Shown piece by piece: positions 33,859 to 42,751 of a DNA stretch of 64,000 nt. How positions within the stretch are numbered: position 1 is the stretch's first letter; each line of letters begins with the position of its first letter. A program made the translations under genes and the position numbers. This DNA comes from Acinetobacter genomosp. 15BJ (GTDB lineage: Bacteria; Pseudomonadota; Gammaproteobacteria; Pseudomonadales; Moraxellaceae). The stretch is from assembly GCF_000400715.1 (NCBI RefSeq), contig NZ_KE007347.1:1216389-1280388 (forward strand). Reading direction: 5' to 3'. The notes under the pieces were generated by a model that worked only from the letters and a program-made list of their open reading frames with translations, was not told where the DNA came from and did not search any database.

Positions 33859-34670
33859 GTGTTGAACATTCTTTATTGGGTAAAGACACCCAATACCCTA
33901 CTCAATATCAACCAGATGTTTTATTTCCCATTGCCCGTGCAGAGTCACGTCAGCAGTATTTACATGTTAACGGGATTACGCAGGGTAAAGATTGGTGGCA
34001 TGTATTTGAAATTTCATGGCTGAATAATCTTGGTTTACCGCAAGTAGCGATTGGTCGTTTGGCATTACCAGCCAGTTCTCCCAATTTAATTGAATCAAAG
34101 TCACTTAAACTTTATTTCAATGGGATGAATTTCACCCAATTTGAGTCTCAGCAAACCTTTGTTGAAACCGTTGAACGTGATTTATCCAATGCTGCGGGTG
34201 CAAAAGTTGAACTACAACTGTTCCAAGTCGATGATTTAGAGATTTCTAAACCTAAAGGGATTTGTATCGATGATCTAATCCCTGAGTGTTTATCAGAACA
34301 TCCTGATTCGACTTTATTGCAGCTAGATGCAAGCGTGCAAGATGACGTTGAAATTGAGTTGTACTCACATTTATTGAGAAGCAATTGCCCTGTGACGGGT
34401 CAGCCAGACTGGGGTACTGTTTTTATTCGTTTACAAGGTAAAAAACCTTGTTATCGCAGCGTTTTAGCTTATATTATCTCGTATCGTCAGCATAATGGTT
34501 TCCACGAACAATGTGTTGAGCAAATATTTGCGGATATTTGGCAACTGTTAAAGCCAGAAAAGCTGATGGTCTATGCAACCTATACTCGCCGCGGGGGCTT
34601 GGATATTAACCCATGCCGAGTATCAGATCTGTCATGGATGCCCGAGCCAATTCGCTTGGCACGACAATAA
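33855..34670 (+). CDS. queF: NADPH-dependent 7-cyano-7-deazaguanine reductase
   Basis: Reduces preQ0 to preQ1 in queuosine biosynthesis. 271 aa, the long bicistronic-fold QueF type found in Gammaproteobacteria. Catalytic region LLRSNCPVTGQPDWGTVFI carries the nucleophilic Cys that forms the thioimide with preQ0, and YRQHNGFHEQCVEQIFADI carries the substrate-binding Glu/His. The N-terminal half repeats the T-fold without catalytic residues. It is coupled to the ABC-2 permease by a 4-base overlap. Confidence 0.96.
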   Translation: MSVEHSLLGKDTQYPTQYQPDVLFPIARAESRQQYLHVNGITQGKDWWHVFEISWLNNLGLPQVAIGRLALPASSPNLIESKSLKLYFNGMNFTQFESQQTFVETVERDLSNAAGAKVELQLFQVDDLEISKPKGICIDDLIPECLSEHPDSTLLQLDASVQDDVEIELYSHLLRSNCPVTGQPDWGTVFIRLQGKKPCYRSVLAYIISYRQHNGFHEQCVEQIFADIWQLLKPEKLMVYATYTRRGGLDINPCRVSDLSWMPEPIRLARQ

Positions 34671-34703
34671 AACGAATAAATTTGATATAGAGGACGTTCT
34701 TCA

Positions 34704-35363
34704 ATGACCAGTTATTTCGGGATTCTTCCGTCAGCAAGTTTGAGTCAGGATATTCAACTTGCACAAGCCAACCGTGACAGTAAAGAGCCTCAATACCCTT
34801 TACGTGACAAAATTTCTCTACAGCTAACTGATGAGTTAATTGACACCATGTTGGTTCACTTGGTTCAACAATTTCCACCAAGTGACAAACGAGATACTAC
34901 CGAAGGACTTGCGATTAAAATTCGCGGCATTGTTGAAACTTTAATGAAGCAGCTATTAGGTAAAGCTTCAAATGAACAAGTGCTTGAATCATTAGCATTC
35001 ATGGAAAAAAGCTTGTTCATTGATAATGAAGGTAAGCAACGTATAGGTACTGTATTACCAGATAGCCTTGTTGCAGAGATGAAAAAGAGCTTTGCAGAAG
35101 TCGCTGCTGGAAACGGTAAAGAGCAACGTGATGCTTTAACAAAGCAGTTTAAAGCTTTTGCGGATGCCTTGATCCATCACTTTATGACTGAATTCAACAA
35201 AACTCTTGGTCTGGGTATGGTGAAACGTGGCGTTGCCAGCGTTGCGACCAGTGGTGTAGAAACTGCTGTTCATATCGTGATTAAGAAACTGATTCCGAGC
35301 TTAAGCCAAGTGGAACTTGAAGTCTTTACCAAGCACTTCGACCAACTTTTGGTACAAAAATAA
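34704..35363 (+). CDS. Hypothetical protein, 219 aa
   Basis: Not recognised. Soluble, mostly helical and amphipathic, with no signal peptide; an Ala/Gly/Val-rich stretch near residues 165-195 (GLGMVKRGVASVATSGVETAVHIVIKKL) could be a buried helix or a weak membrane association. It follows queF by 33 bases on the same strand and is closed by a strong terminator, so it probably belongs to the same transcript. Confidence 0.62.
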   Translation: MTSYFGILPSASLSQDIQLAQANRDSKEPQYPLRDKISLQLTDELIDTMLVHLVQQFPPSDKRDTTEGLAIKIRGIVETLMKQLLGKASNEQVLESLAFMEKSLFIDNEGKQRIGTVLPDSLVAEMKKSFAEVAAGNGKEQRDALTKQFKAFADALIHHFMTEFNKTLGLGMVKRGVASVATSGVETAVHIVIKKLIPSLSQVELEVFTKHFDQLLVQK

Positions 35364-35378
35364 GCCTAGAATGTTGAG

Positions 35379-35413
35379 AAAGCGACGATTACCAAATCGT
35401 CGCTTTTTTTATT
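35379..35413 (+). terminator. Rho-independent terminator closing the ABC-2/queF transcript
   Basis: Perfect 12-bp stem AAAGCGACGATT / AATCGTCGCTTT, ACCA loop, then a T run. Confidence 0.93.
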
Positions 35414-35517
35414 CCAAATTAATCTCTTATAAATGTCACAATTTCTAAATTTGCATTGTCTAAATCAGCGTTTATGTTAGCATTCGCGAAGCGTTGATTT
35501 ACCTGATTTAGAATCGC

Positions 35518-36660
35518 ATGTCTCCAAGCCCGCAATACAAATTTTTACGTCAAGCACCTCGTGATGGCTTGAGCACTGCCAATCAGCCTTCTCGTTGGCA
35601 ACAACTGCATATCGACCCATGGCTTTGTCTATTTCTGATTCTAAATGCCATGCTGGGGCTGACTGTCTTATATAGTGCATCCGCACAAGATGTCGGACTG
35701 GTCAGTAAACAAGCCATGAGCTTTGGTATCGGTTTTGTGGTCATGTTTAGTTTGGCTCAGATTCCTCCAAAAGTGTATCAGGCCTTTTCACCTTACTTTT
35801 ACGTATTCGGTGTATTGTGCCTGATTGCTGTCATGGTCTTTGGTGAAGTACGTATGGGTGCTCAACGCTGGATTGATATTCCCGGCTTCGGTAGCGTACA
35901 ACCTAGTGAGTTTATGAAAATTGGTATGCCAATGATGGTGGCGTGGTTCTTGTCACGTAAAGCATTGCCTCCAAGCTTCTCACAAGTCATTCTGTCTTTA
36001 TTACTGATTGTGGTGCCTTTTCTACTCATTGCTGAACAACCCGACTTAGGAACTTCTTTATTGGTACTTGCCAGTGGGATTTTCGTGCTTTTCCTCAGTG
36101 GCTTATCATGGAAATTGATTGCAGGTGCAGCAGGTGTCGCAGGTGTCATTATTCCGATCGCATGGGAATTTTTACTGCACGACTATCAGCGTCAACGTGT
36201 TTTAACTTTATTTAATCCAGAAGCCGATGCACTAGGAACGGGCTGGAACATTATTCAATCTAAAACCGCAATCGGCTCTGGTGGTTTTTCAGGCAAGGGC
36301 TTCTTAGAGGGAACTCAATCTCACCTGCACTTTTTACCTGAAGGCCATACTGACTTTATTATTGCTGCCTATTCAGAAGAGTTTGGCTTGATTGGTGTCA
36401 CCCTGCTAATTCTTCTTTACTGCGCGATTATTTTTAGAACATTCCAAATTGGCTTACAAAGCTTCCATAACTATGGTCGTTTAGTTGCTGGCGCATTTGG
36501 TTTGTCTTTTTTTGTTTATGTATTTGTAAATGCAGGCATGGTCAGTGGTATTTTACCTGTAGTAGGTGTGCCTTTGCCGTTCATGAGTTATGGCGGAACT
36601 GCAATTATTACCCTTATGTCAACTTTTGGACTGGTTATGTCTATTCATACACATCGATAA
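35518..36660 (+). CDS. rodA: Peptidoglycan glycosyltransferase RodA
   Basis: SEDS-family polymerase that makes glycan strands of the cell wall for rod elongation together with PBP2. 380 aa with about ten transmembrane helices. SEDS landmarks: MLGLTVLYSAS, GAQRWIDIPGFGSVQPSEFMKIG, LIAEQPDLGTSLLVLASG, the catalytic-site loop IIQSKTAIGSGGFSGKG, FLPEGHTDFIIAAYSEEFG and PLPFMSYGGTAIITLM. It is followed 19 bases later by mltB on the same strand, a common cell-wall cluster. Confidence 0.96.
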   Translation: MSPSPQYKFLRQAPRDGLSTANQPSRWQQLHIDPWLCLFLILNAMLGLTVLYSASAQDVGLVSKQAMSFGIGFVVMFSLAQIPPKVYQAFSPYFYVFGVLCLIAVMVFGEVRMGAQRWIDIPGFGSVQPSEFMKIGMPMMVAWFLSRKALPPSFSQVILSLLLIVVPFLLIAEQPDLGTSLLVLASGIFVLFLSGLSWKLIAGAAGVAGVIIPIAWEFLLHDYQRQRVLTLFNPEADALGTGWNIIQSKTAIGSGGFSGKGFLEGTQSHLHFLPEGHTDFIIAAYSEEFGLIGVTLLILLYCAIIFRTFQIGLQSFHNYGRLVAGAFGLSFFVYVFVNAGMVSGILPVVGVPLPFMSYGGTAIITLMSTFGLVMSIHTHR

Positions 36661-36679
36661 TGAGGAATTTTATAAACTT

Positions 36680-37681
36680 ATGTTTCTTCCTACTTTGAAT
36701 AAAACTTTTAAATTTTTAACTTTAAGTGCTGGTTTATTCTTGAGCAGTAATTGGGCACAAGCAAATGAATTTTACAATCACCCTAATTACGTTGCTTTCA
36801 AACAAAAGGCAATGACAACCTACGGCTTAAGCAGCGAACAAATCGATGCTGCGATGAGTGGTGCGCGTAATTTACCTAATATTTTGAACATTATGACTCG
36901 CCCTGGTGAAAGTAAACCTTGGTATCAATATCGTTCAATGTTTTTAGTTGAAGGGACCATTCAACGTGGTGCACGTTTTAAAAGCCAATATGAAGACGTA
37001 CTTAATCGTGCAGAACAGCAGTACGGTGTGCCTAAATCGGTGATTCTCGGCATTTTAGGTGTAGAGACAGGTTATGGGGCCAATAAAGGCTCTTTCATCA
37101 CCAGAGATGCCTTAGCCACGCTTGCCTTTGGTTACCCACGTCGTGCTGACTATTTTAGTGATGAACTCGCCGCTTTAATTTCTTGGACATATAAAGAAGG
37201 CTATCCAACCAACAGTATTGTGGGTTCTTATGCGGGTGCAATTGGTTACCCTCAGTTTATGCCAAGTAATATTCAAAAATTAGGTGTGGATTACGATGGT
37301 AATGGACATATCGATTTAAGAAACTCTGCTGCGGATGCGATTGGTTCAATTGCCAACTATTTAGCTCAACACGGATGGGAACGTGATCGTCCAATTGGCT
37401 TCCCTGCTCGTTACTCAGGTAACAATCCAGATAGCGTGATTGCTAAAGATTTAACCCAGCCAACCCCTTATGGTGAATTGAAAAGATTAGGGATTGCACC
37501 ACTTGACCCTTTGGTAAAAATTGACGACCTTGATTTAGTCAATGTTATTCAATTACAAGACCAATTCGGTCCAATTTACTATATTACTTATCCAAATTTC
37601 CAAGTGATTACCACCTACAATAGAAGCAGAATGTATGCCACTGCAGTGTGGTTATTGGGCACAGAAGCAGCTAGCCGATAG
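36680..37681 (+). CDS. mltB: Lytic murein transglycosylase B
   Basis: 333-aa periplasmic enzyme that cleaves peptidoglycan to 1,6-anhydromuropeptides. The N-terminal signal (FKFLTLSAGLFLSSNWAQA) has no lipobox, so it may be soluble, unlike E. coli MltB. Catalytic Glu is in GILGVETGYGANKG; other MltB blocks are GAIGYPQFMPSNI, YDGNGHIDLRNSAADAIGSIANYL and the C-terminal YNRSRMYATAVWLLG. An in-frame start at 36590 lies inside rodA and would hide the signal peptide; I chose ATG 36680. Confidence 0.94.
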   Translation: MFLPTLNKTFKFLTLSAGLFLSSNWAQANEFYNHPNYVAFKQKAMTTYGLSSEQIDAAMSGARNLPNILNIMTRPGESKPWYQYRSMFLVEGTIQRGARFKSQYEDVLNRAEQQYGVPKSVILGILGVETGYGANKGSFITRDALATLAFGYPRRADYFSDELAALISWTYKEGYPTNSIVGSYAGAIGYPQFMPSNIQKLGVDYDGNGHIDLRNSAADAIGSIANYLAQHGWERDRPIGFPARYSGNNPDSVIAKDLTQPTPYGELKRLGIAPLDPLVKIDDLDLVNVIQLQDQFGPIYYITYPNFQVITTYNRSRMYATAVWLLGTEAASR

Positions 37682-37694
37682 GCTAGCTTTTTTA
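37669..37694 (+). terminator. Rho-independent terminator overlapping the mltB stop
   Basis: AGCTAGCC / GGCTAGCT stem with a GATA loop, then six T. The left arm is within the last codons of mltB. Confidence 0.88.
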
Positions 37695-37970
37695 CAAAAT
37701 TATGAAAAGTCAATAAATTTTTTATTAAAAAAGTGCATATATTCAGCAAAATTTATAAATTGTTACAATATTGATTATTTTTTAACCAGAAACTGTAAGT
37801 TTTTGCCCTTTTTGTAACTATTTATCGTTAAGGACTAGACACACTTCGTAAGTGATGAATATTATCGCCGCAAGATAAAGTAATTGCAAAAGTGAATAAT
37901 TAGACATGTGCACTATATTTCAAGGTGTTTTTATTGAAATAGAAAAGCATGTTCTCTAGGAGTTTATACA

Positions 37971-38582
37971 ATGCAGTTTTCGCTAAAATATATTCTAGCG
38001 CTGACGGCAGGCTTAAGTTTAAGCCCGTTACATGCTGAAATGGTACAGTCTTCATCATTAACCAATGATGTGGAAGGTTCTAATTTGGCTGCCCGCGTAC
38101 TAAGCAAAGATTCTCAAAATTTTAATTCTCGTTTTTCAAACGTTAATAGTCTTTCAATCACTGAGAGTTCAGGTGACAAAGTACGTCGCCAAACGATCGC
38201 TGCTAAGATCGATATCCCAGCAGAAGAGCCTTCAGTGATTGAAAAACTGAATACTGTTGCTTCGAACACAGTTCGTAAATTTAGCCAAAATGGCGTTGCG
38301 TCATGGTATGGTCGTCAATTCCATGGTCGCAAAACAGCAAGCGGTGAAACATTCGATATGAATGCTATGACTGCTGCTCACCGTAGCCTTCCTTTGAACT
38401 GTTATATCCGTGTAACAAACAAAGACAATGGCAAAAGTGTTGTTGTAAAAGTTAACGATCGTGGTCCATTCCATGGTAACCGTGTATTAGACTTATCTTA
38501 TGGTGCTGCAAAGCAACTTGGTATGTCTAGTTCAGGTACGGGCAATGTGAGCATTGAACGTGTTGATGGTCCTAATTCTTAA
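37971..38582 (+). CDS. rlpA: RlpA-like septal ring protein (DPBB domain)
   Basis: 203-aa exported protein. Signal peptide (about 1-22, SPLHA). The C-terminal 85 residues are a double-psi beta-barrel of the RlpA type: GVASWYGRQFHGRKTASGETFDMNAMTAAHRSLPLNCYIRVTN, then VKVNDRGPFHGNRVLDLSYGAAKQLG. The conserved catalytic-type residues (His in FHGRKT, Asp in NDRGPF) are present, so it may be a lytic transglycosylase acting on denuded glycan. It lacks a C-terminal SPOR domain and has an unusual Ser-rich linker. The 290-base gap before it holds only AT-rich promoter-like DNA. Confidence 0.9.
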   Translation: MQFSLKYILALTAGLSLSPLHAEMVQSSSLTNDVEGSNLAARVLSKDSQNFNSRFSNVNSLSITESSGDKVRRQTIAAKIDIPAEEPSVIEKLNTVASNTVRKFSQNGVASWYGRQFHGRKTASGETFDMNAMTAAHRSLPLNCYIRVTNKDNGKSVVVKVNDRGPFHGNRVLDLSYGAAKQLGMSSSGTGNVSIERVDGPNS

Positions 38583-38599
38583 TCGTTAAGACCATCACT

Positions 38600-38629
38600 A
38601 AAAAGCCGCTTCTTGCGGCTTTTTTTATT
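38600..38629 (+). terminator. Rho-independent terminator after rlpA-like gene
   Basis: AAAAAGCCGC / GCGGCTTTTT stem with a TTCTT loop and a long T run. Confidence 0.92.
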
Positions 38630-38718
38630 TTTATCTATTACATTTGTTAATGCTTTACGCCCTATCCTATTCTTCGGTATATTGAAGAAATAAAAATGAA
38701 GACCGCAAGGAGAGCGCT

Positions 38719-39171
38719 GTGAAATCAATTGACGAATGGTTTGATGAATATAGTGACAGTCACCAAAACCAAACCAACAAAAAAATCCACTGGGTCTGCG
38801 TTCCTGCAATTCTATTTTCAATCATTGGTATTCTGGCGCACTTTAGCACCTTACTCACCGCATTATTACTGGTTTTAACTTTAGTCTTTTATGCACGCTT
38901 GGATATTGTTTTAGCAGTGGCGATGGCAGCCTTATTAGCCGTTATGGCATGGTTGATTGTGATCTTACCAGTCGGTGTTGGATTCTATATCGGTGTTTTT
39001 GTGATTGCGTGGATCGGACAATTTTATGGACATAAAGTTGAAGGCAAGAAACCTTCATTCTTTAAAGATTTACAATTCCTTCTGATTGGCCCTGTATGGT
39101 GCATGGACGCTTATTTAGCTAAAGTCCTACCTAAATGGAAAATTCGTCAAAAATCAGCGCTTACAAGCTAA
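38719..39171 (+). CDS. DUF962/Mpo1-like membrane protein
   Basis: 150-aa inner-membrane protein of the YGL010w/Mpo1-like family. Typical start KSIDEWFDEYSDSHQNQTNKKIHWVCVPAILFSI, containing the conserved His residues (SHQNxxNKKIHWVCVP) that bind Fe2+ in yeast Mpo1, an alpha-oxidation dioxygenase for phytosphingosine-derived fatty acids. Further features are four helices and the C-terminal WIGQFYGHKVEGKKPSFFKDLQFLLIGPVWCM. The bacterial substrate is unknown. Confidence 0.88.
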   Translation: MKSIDEWFDEYSDSHQNQTNKKIHWVCVPAILFSIIGILAHFSTLLTALLLVLTLVFYARLDIVLAVAMAALLAVMAWLIVILPVGVGFYIGVFVIAWIGQFYGHKVEGKKPSFFKDLQFLLIGPVWCMDAYLAKVLPKWKIRQKSALTS

Positions 39172-39211
39172 TTTAGCGCACATCTTGCAAGCAATCAGCC
39201 AAGGGAAACTG

Positions 39212-39679
39212 TTATTGATACATTTTCCCTTGGTATTTCAACCAACCATCGACGTGTTTTCCACGCGGATCATGATGAGTCCAGTGAATCACCCCACCTT
39301 TTTGGCTGTATTCATATTCACCAAAAAACGCAACTGTATCGCCTTTTTTTAACCCTTCGATTCTTGGAGCCAAATCAATGTTGTGTGCGATCAATACGGT
39401 TAAACCATTCTCTAGTTTAAGAATCATTTTCTGATGTCTTGAACCTTCATTGTCATCTGGCAAAACAGCTTTCACAACACCTTGCGCTTGAACCTGCACA
39501 TTACTTCGCTGCTGCTGATAGGCTTGCATGATCTTGTGTTGATCATCTACAGTGACATTGCTATTTGTAGTCGGTAAATTACTGCTGGTATTTTGTTTTT
39601 GCTTTAAATCAAAGCCAAAATAAGCTGCAATCAATACAATGATCGCAATAATGATCAGATTATTTTTTTGAGTTTTCAT
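39212..39679 (-). CDS. DUF3465 domain protein
   Basis: 155-aa protein with an N-terminal membrane anchor (about 8-22, LIIIAIIVLIAAYFGF) and a periplasmic beta-rich domain: VQAQGVVKAVLPDDNEGSRHQKMILKLENGLTVLIAHNIDLAPRI, then GEYEYSQKGGVIHWTHHDPRGKHVDGWLKYQGKMYQ. This is the DUF3465 OB-like pattern, with a conserved His cluster (HWTHHDPRG). Function unknown; a nucleic-acid-related or metal-binding role is sometimes guessed. Confidence 0.85.
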   Translation of the reverse strand: MKTQKNNLIIIAIIVLIAAYFGFDLKQKQNTSSNLPTTNSNVTVDDQHKIMQAYQQQRSNVQVQAQGVVKAVLPDDNEGSRHQKMILKLENGLTVLIAHNIDLAPRIEGLKKGDTVAFFGEYEYSQKGGVIHWTHHDPRGKHVDGWLKYQGKMYQ

Positions 39680-39707
39680 ACTTACCTTTTATCAGACGCA
39701 AAATAGC

Positions 39708-39737
39708 AAAATGCCAATCGAATTGATTGGCATTTTG
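39708..39737 (-). terminator. Terminator after sthA
   Basis: Perfect inverted repeat AAAATGCCAATC / GATTGGCATTTT with a 5-base loop, T-rich on both flanks; 22 bases after the sthA stop. Confidence 0.85.
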
Positions 39738-39758
39738 ATCATACAACGTCTATCACAT

Positions 39759-41174
39759 TTAGAATAGTCGATTCATACCATTCAAAGCCGCAACACGATA
39801 GGCTTCAGCCATGGTTGGATAGTTGAATGTGGTTTCTACGAAATACTTCAATGTATTGTTTGGACTGTGCATCACCACTTGCCCAATGTGAATAATCTCT
39901 GCCGCATTGTTACCAAAACAGTGAATACCCAAGACTTCTAAAGTATCACGATTGAACAGAATCTTTAATTCACCAACAGTATCACCAGTAATCTGTGCAC
40001 GTGCCAAATGACGGAAAGATGCTTGCCCCACTTCGTAAGGCACTTTCTCTTCAGTCAGTTCTTGCTCAGTCTTACCAATTGAAGAAATCTCTGGAATGGT
40101 ATAAATGCCTGTTGGTACATCACGGATTGGCTTCACATTCTTTTCGCCCACCATATTTGCGCCCGCACAACGACCTTGGTCATACGCAGCCGACGCCAAT
40201 GATGGCCAACCAATCACATCACCTGCCGCATAAATATTTTCAGCTTCAGTTTGATATTGATCATTCACCATCAACTGACCACGACCATTCGGTACTAGAC
40301 CCACATTTTCCAAGCCTAGACCATCGGTATTACCTGAACGGCCATTACACCATAAGATCGCATCTGCTTTGATCTTCTTACCGCTAAGTAAATGCAAGAC
40401 CACATGATCATCAAAAGTTTCTAAACGATCAATTTGCTCATTGTGGCGAATCAATACGCCTTGTTCACGTAAGTGATATGACAATGCATCGGCAATTTCA
40501 TCATCAAGGTAGCTTAAAAGCTTTTGCTGGGTGTTGATCAAATCAACTTTATGATCAAGTCCGATGAAAATTGAAGCGTATTCACAGCCAATTACGCCTG
40601 CACCATAAATGATGATTTTTTGGATTGAATAATCAAGATCGAGAATCTTATCTGAATCAAATACGCGCGGATGATTGAAATCTAAACCTTTCGGTTGGTA
40701 TGGACGGCTACCGGTTGCAATCACGATTTGCTTGCAAATAATGGTATCTTTGATGCCATCCTGACCAAAAATCAGTACAGTGTTTTTATCTTGGATATAC
40801 GCGCGACCGTGGAAAACTTCTATTTTATTGCGATCATAAAAACGTGTATGCGTATCAACTTGCTGTTGAATGACTTTATGCGCATTACGTAATACCTGTT
40901 TCATGGTGAATTGTTTCCACTCACCTACTTTTTGAAACATTGGGTCACGTTGATAACGAATAATACTTGAAACTGTTTGACGTAAAGCTTTACTTGGAAT
41001 TGTGCCTACGTGTGCGCAGTTACCACCGAGTTGATCACGAACATCAACGATTGCAACACGTTTACCTGCTTTTGCAAGCTTCATTGCCGCGCCTTCGCCA
41101 GCTGGGCCAGAACCGAGAATTACTGCATCATATTTAACAATATTCCCACCGACGACCTCTTTCTTACGTGGCAT
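39759..41174 (-). CDS. sthA: Si-specific (soluble) NAD(P)+ transhydrogenase
   Basis: 471-aa FAD enzyme that balances NADPH and NADH. It is built like dihydrolipoamide dehydrogenase: FAD site [26 protein letters not shown](P) site [29 protein letters not shown]-binding [22 protein letters not shown] and the C-terminal dimer domain. The redox loop is [16 protein letters not shown], where the second Cys of the usual CxxxxC is replaced by Thr, the mark of SthA. A few N-terminal residues ([11 protein letters not shown]) are extra compared with most homologues; the start could be slightly later. Confidence 0.95.
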   Translation of the reverse strand: MPRKKEVVGGNIVKYDAVILGSGPAGEGAAMKLAKAGKRVAIVDVRDQLGGNCAHVGTIPSKALRQTVSSIIRYQRDPMFQKVGEWKQFTMKQVLRNAHKVIQQQVDTHTRFYDRNKIEVFHGRAYIQDKNTVLIFGQDGIKDTIICKQIVIATGSRPYQPKGLDFNHPRVFDSDKILDLDYSIQKIIIYGAGVIGCEYASIFIGLDHKVDLINTQQKLLSYLDDEIADALSYHLREQGVLIRHNEQIDRLETFDDHVVLHLLSGKKIKADAILWCNGRSGNTDGLGLENVGLVPNGRGQLMVNDQYQTEAENIYAAGDVIGWPSLASAAYDQGRCAGANMVGEKNVKPIRDVPTGIYTIPEISSIGKTEQELTEEKVPYEVGQASFRHLARAQITGDTVGELKILFNRDTLEVLGIHCFGNNAAEIIHIGQVVMHSPNNTLKYFVETTFNYPTMAEAYRVAALNGMNRLF

Positions 41175-41363
41175 TCAAAGCTCCTTTGTCTCTTAACCGT
41201 TTTGCTATATATATGATAACCAATATGCAGCCAGATGATGTATTTCACAACTATATATTTTTATATATTTACATTTTCAAAATGAATACCACTTTTCATG
41301 CTTTATTACGGTAAATTTGACTATAATAAGGGGATATCTCAAGTCAAAGGCTGTAGAAATTAT

Positions 41364-42377
41364 ATGTCTGAACACCGTAAACCTGAACAGGGTATAAAAC
41401 TTCGTGGCGCGGAAAAAGTCGCGAGAATTCCTGTAAAAGTTATCCCTACGGTTGAAGTACCTCGCAAACCTGACTGGATTCGAGTCAAGATGACCGCTCC
41501 AGAAGAAGTTCAGCGTATCAAAACAACCTTGCGCTCGCAAAAACTCCATACCGTATGTGAAGAAGCTGCTTGCCCCAACCTACCTGAATGTTTTGGTGGT
41601 GGTACAGCAACTTTCATGATCATGGGTGATATCTGTACACGTCGCTGTCCATTCTGTGACGTTGCACATGGTCGTCCAAATGCTTTAGATCCAGATGAAC
41701 CACGCCATATGGCCGAAACCATTTCCAATCTCGGTCTCAAATATGCGGTGATTACTTCGGTCGACCGTGATGACCTTTTGGATGGTGGTGCGCAACACTT
41801 CGTTGATTGTATCAAAGAAGCACGTGCATTAAGCCCAAAAACATTATTGGAAATTCTAGTGCCTGACTTTCGTGGTCGTATGGATATCGCCTTACGCATC
41901 ATGACTGAATGTCCACCAGATGTATTCAACCACAACATTGAAACTGTGCCACGTTTATATAAAGCGATGCGCCCAGGTTCGGACTATCAGCACTCTTTAA
42001 CCTTGTTAAAAATGTTTAAAGAATACTGCCCTGATGTACCAACCAAATGTGGTTTGATGGTCGGTATCGGTGAAACTGAAGAAGAAGTGATTGCCCTGCT
42101 CGATGATCTTAGAGCACATGATGTTGACTACATTACCATTGGTCAATACCTACAGCCATCTAAGCAACATGCACCAATCGATCGCTTTGTAACGCCAGAA
42201 GAGTTTGAACGCTATGCTGAGCATGGTCGTAAACTTGGTTTTAGAAATATCTGGTCTGCACCAATGGTTCGCTCAAGCTACTTTGCTGATCGCCAATACC
42301 ATGGTGAACCTGTTCCAGCGGTACGCCGTAAAGTCGATCCTGCCAAGAAAATTGCAGTTCAAGCGATTGAAGCTTAA
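41364..42377 (+). CDS. lipA: Lipoyl synthase
   Basis: Radical-SAM enzyme that inserts two sulfurs into octanoyl-protein to make lipoate. 337 aa. Auxiliary cluster ligands Cys65, Cys70, Cys76 ([12 protein letters not shown]), radical-SAM cluster Cys91-x3-Cys95-x2-Cys98 (CTRRCPFC), and the C-terminal RSSY serine motif in VRSSYFAD. The ATG at 41364 gives [10 protein letters not shown]; an earlier start at 41298 would add an unlikely 22 residues. It is separate from the lipase gene that shares the symbol. Confidence 0.97.
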   Translation: MSEHRKPEQGIKLRGAEKVARIPVKVIPTVEVPRKPDWIRVKMTAPEEVQRIKTTLRSQKLHTVCEEAACPNLPECFGGGTATFMIMGDICTRRCPFCDVAHGRPNALDPDEPRHMAETISNLGLKYAVITSVDRDDLLDGGAQHFVDCIKEARALSPKTLLEILVPDFRGRMDIALRIMTECPPDVFNHNIETVPRLYKAMRPGSDYQHSLTLLKMFKEYCPDVPTKCGLMVGIGETEEEVIALLDDLRAHDVDYITIGQYLQPSKQHAPIDRFVTPEEFERYAEHGRKLGFRNIWSAPMVRSSYFADRQYHGEPVPAVRRKVDPAKKIAVQAIEA

Positions 42378-42385
42378 GATTCAAT

Positions 42386-42424
42386 AAAAGAAAGAGAGAA
42401 TTCTAATATTCTCTCTTTCTTTTA
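42386..42424 (+). terminator. Terminator after lipoyl synthase gene
   Basis: 16-bp perfect inverted repeat (AAAAGAAAGAGAGAAT / ATTCTCTCTTTCTTTT) with a 6-base centre; AT-rich but long. Confidence 0.82.
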
Positions 42425-42751
42425 TATCTCAAAACACAAGTTTCAATAAACTTAAGTATAAAAATAGACTTTCTTGTTGGCCGTGAAATAAGTGTGAATA
42501 ATTACAACTCAAAACTCAAATACAAAAAATCATATAAAAACATTAGTTTACCTCAACCAAATCCCTCTATATCCTGATTAGACCGAATACAAGGTTTTTA
42601 AATCGTACATTTAAAGAATAAAGCCAAAATTTTTATTTAAGGCCAAAACACTAGGCCATTCAATGACAAGAAGCACAACGTTTTATAAAGAACAAGCAAC
42701 GCATCTACAAAGCTTCTTATAACCAAAATATATTAATCAGGATCCAAAACG
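42425..42751. other. Gene-free intergenic region
   Basis: About 330 bases, very AT-rich, between a terminator and the DUF4394 lipoprotein gene. I see no ORF, RNA gene or repeat; it probably contains the promoter of the downstream gene. Confidence 0.6.

Noticed and set aside
36590..36679. Upstream start for mltB inside rodA
   Set aside because: Would place 30 odd residues before a normal signal peptide; the ATG at 36680 is better.
39199..39235. Inverted repeat CCAAGGGAAA/TTTCCCTTGG at the end of the DUF3465 gene
   Set aside because: Long loop and no T run, partly inside coding sequence; not a convincing terminator.
41298..41363. Upstream start for lipoyl synthase
   Set aside because: Adds 22 residues unlike the family; the ATG at 41364 gives the usual N-terminus.
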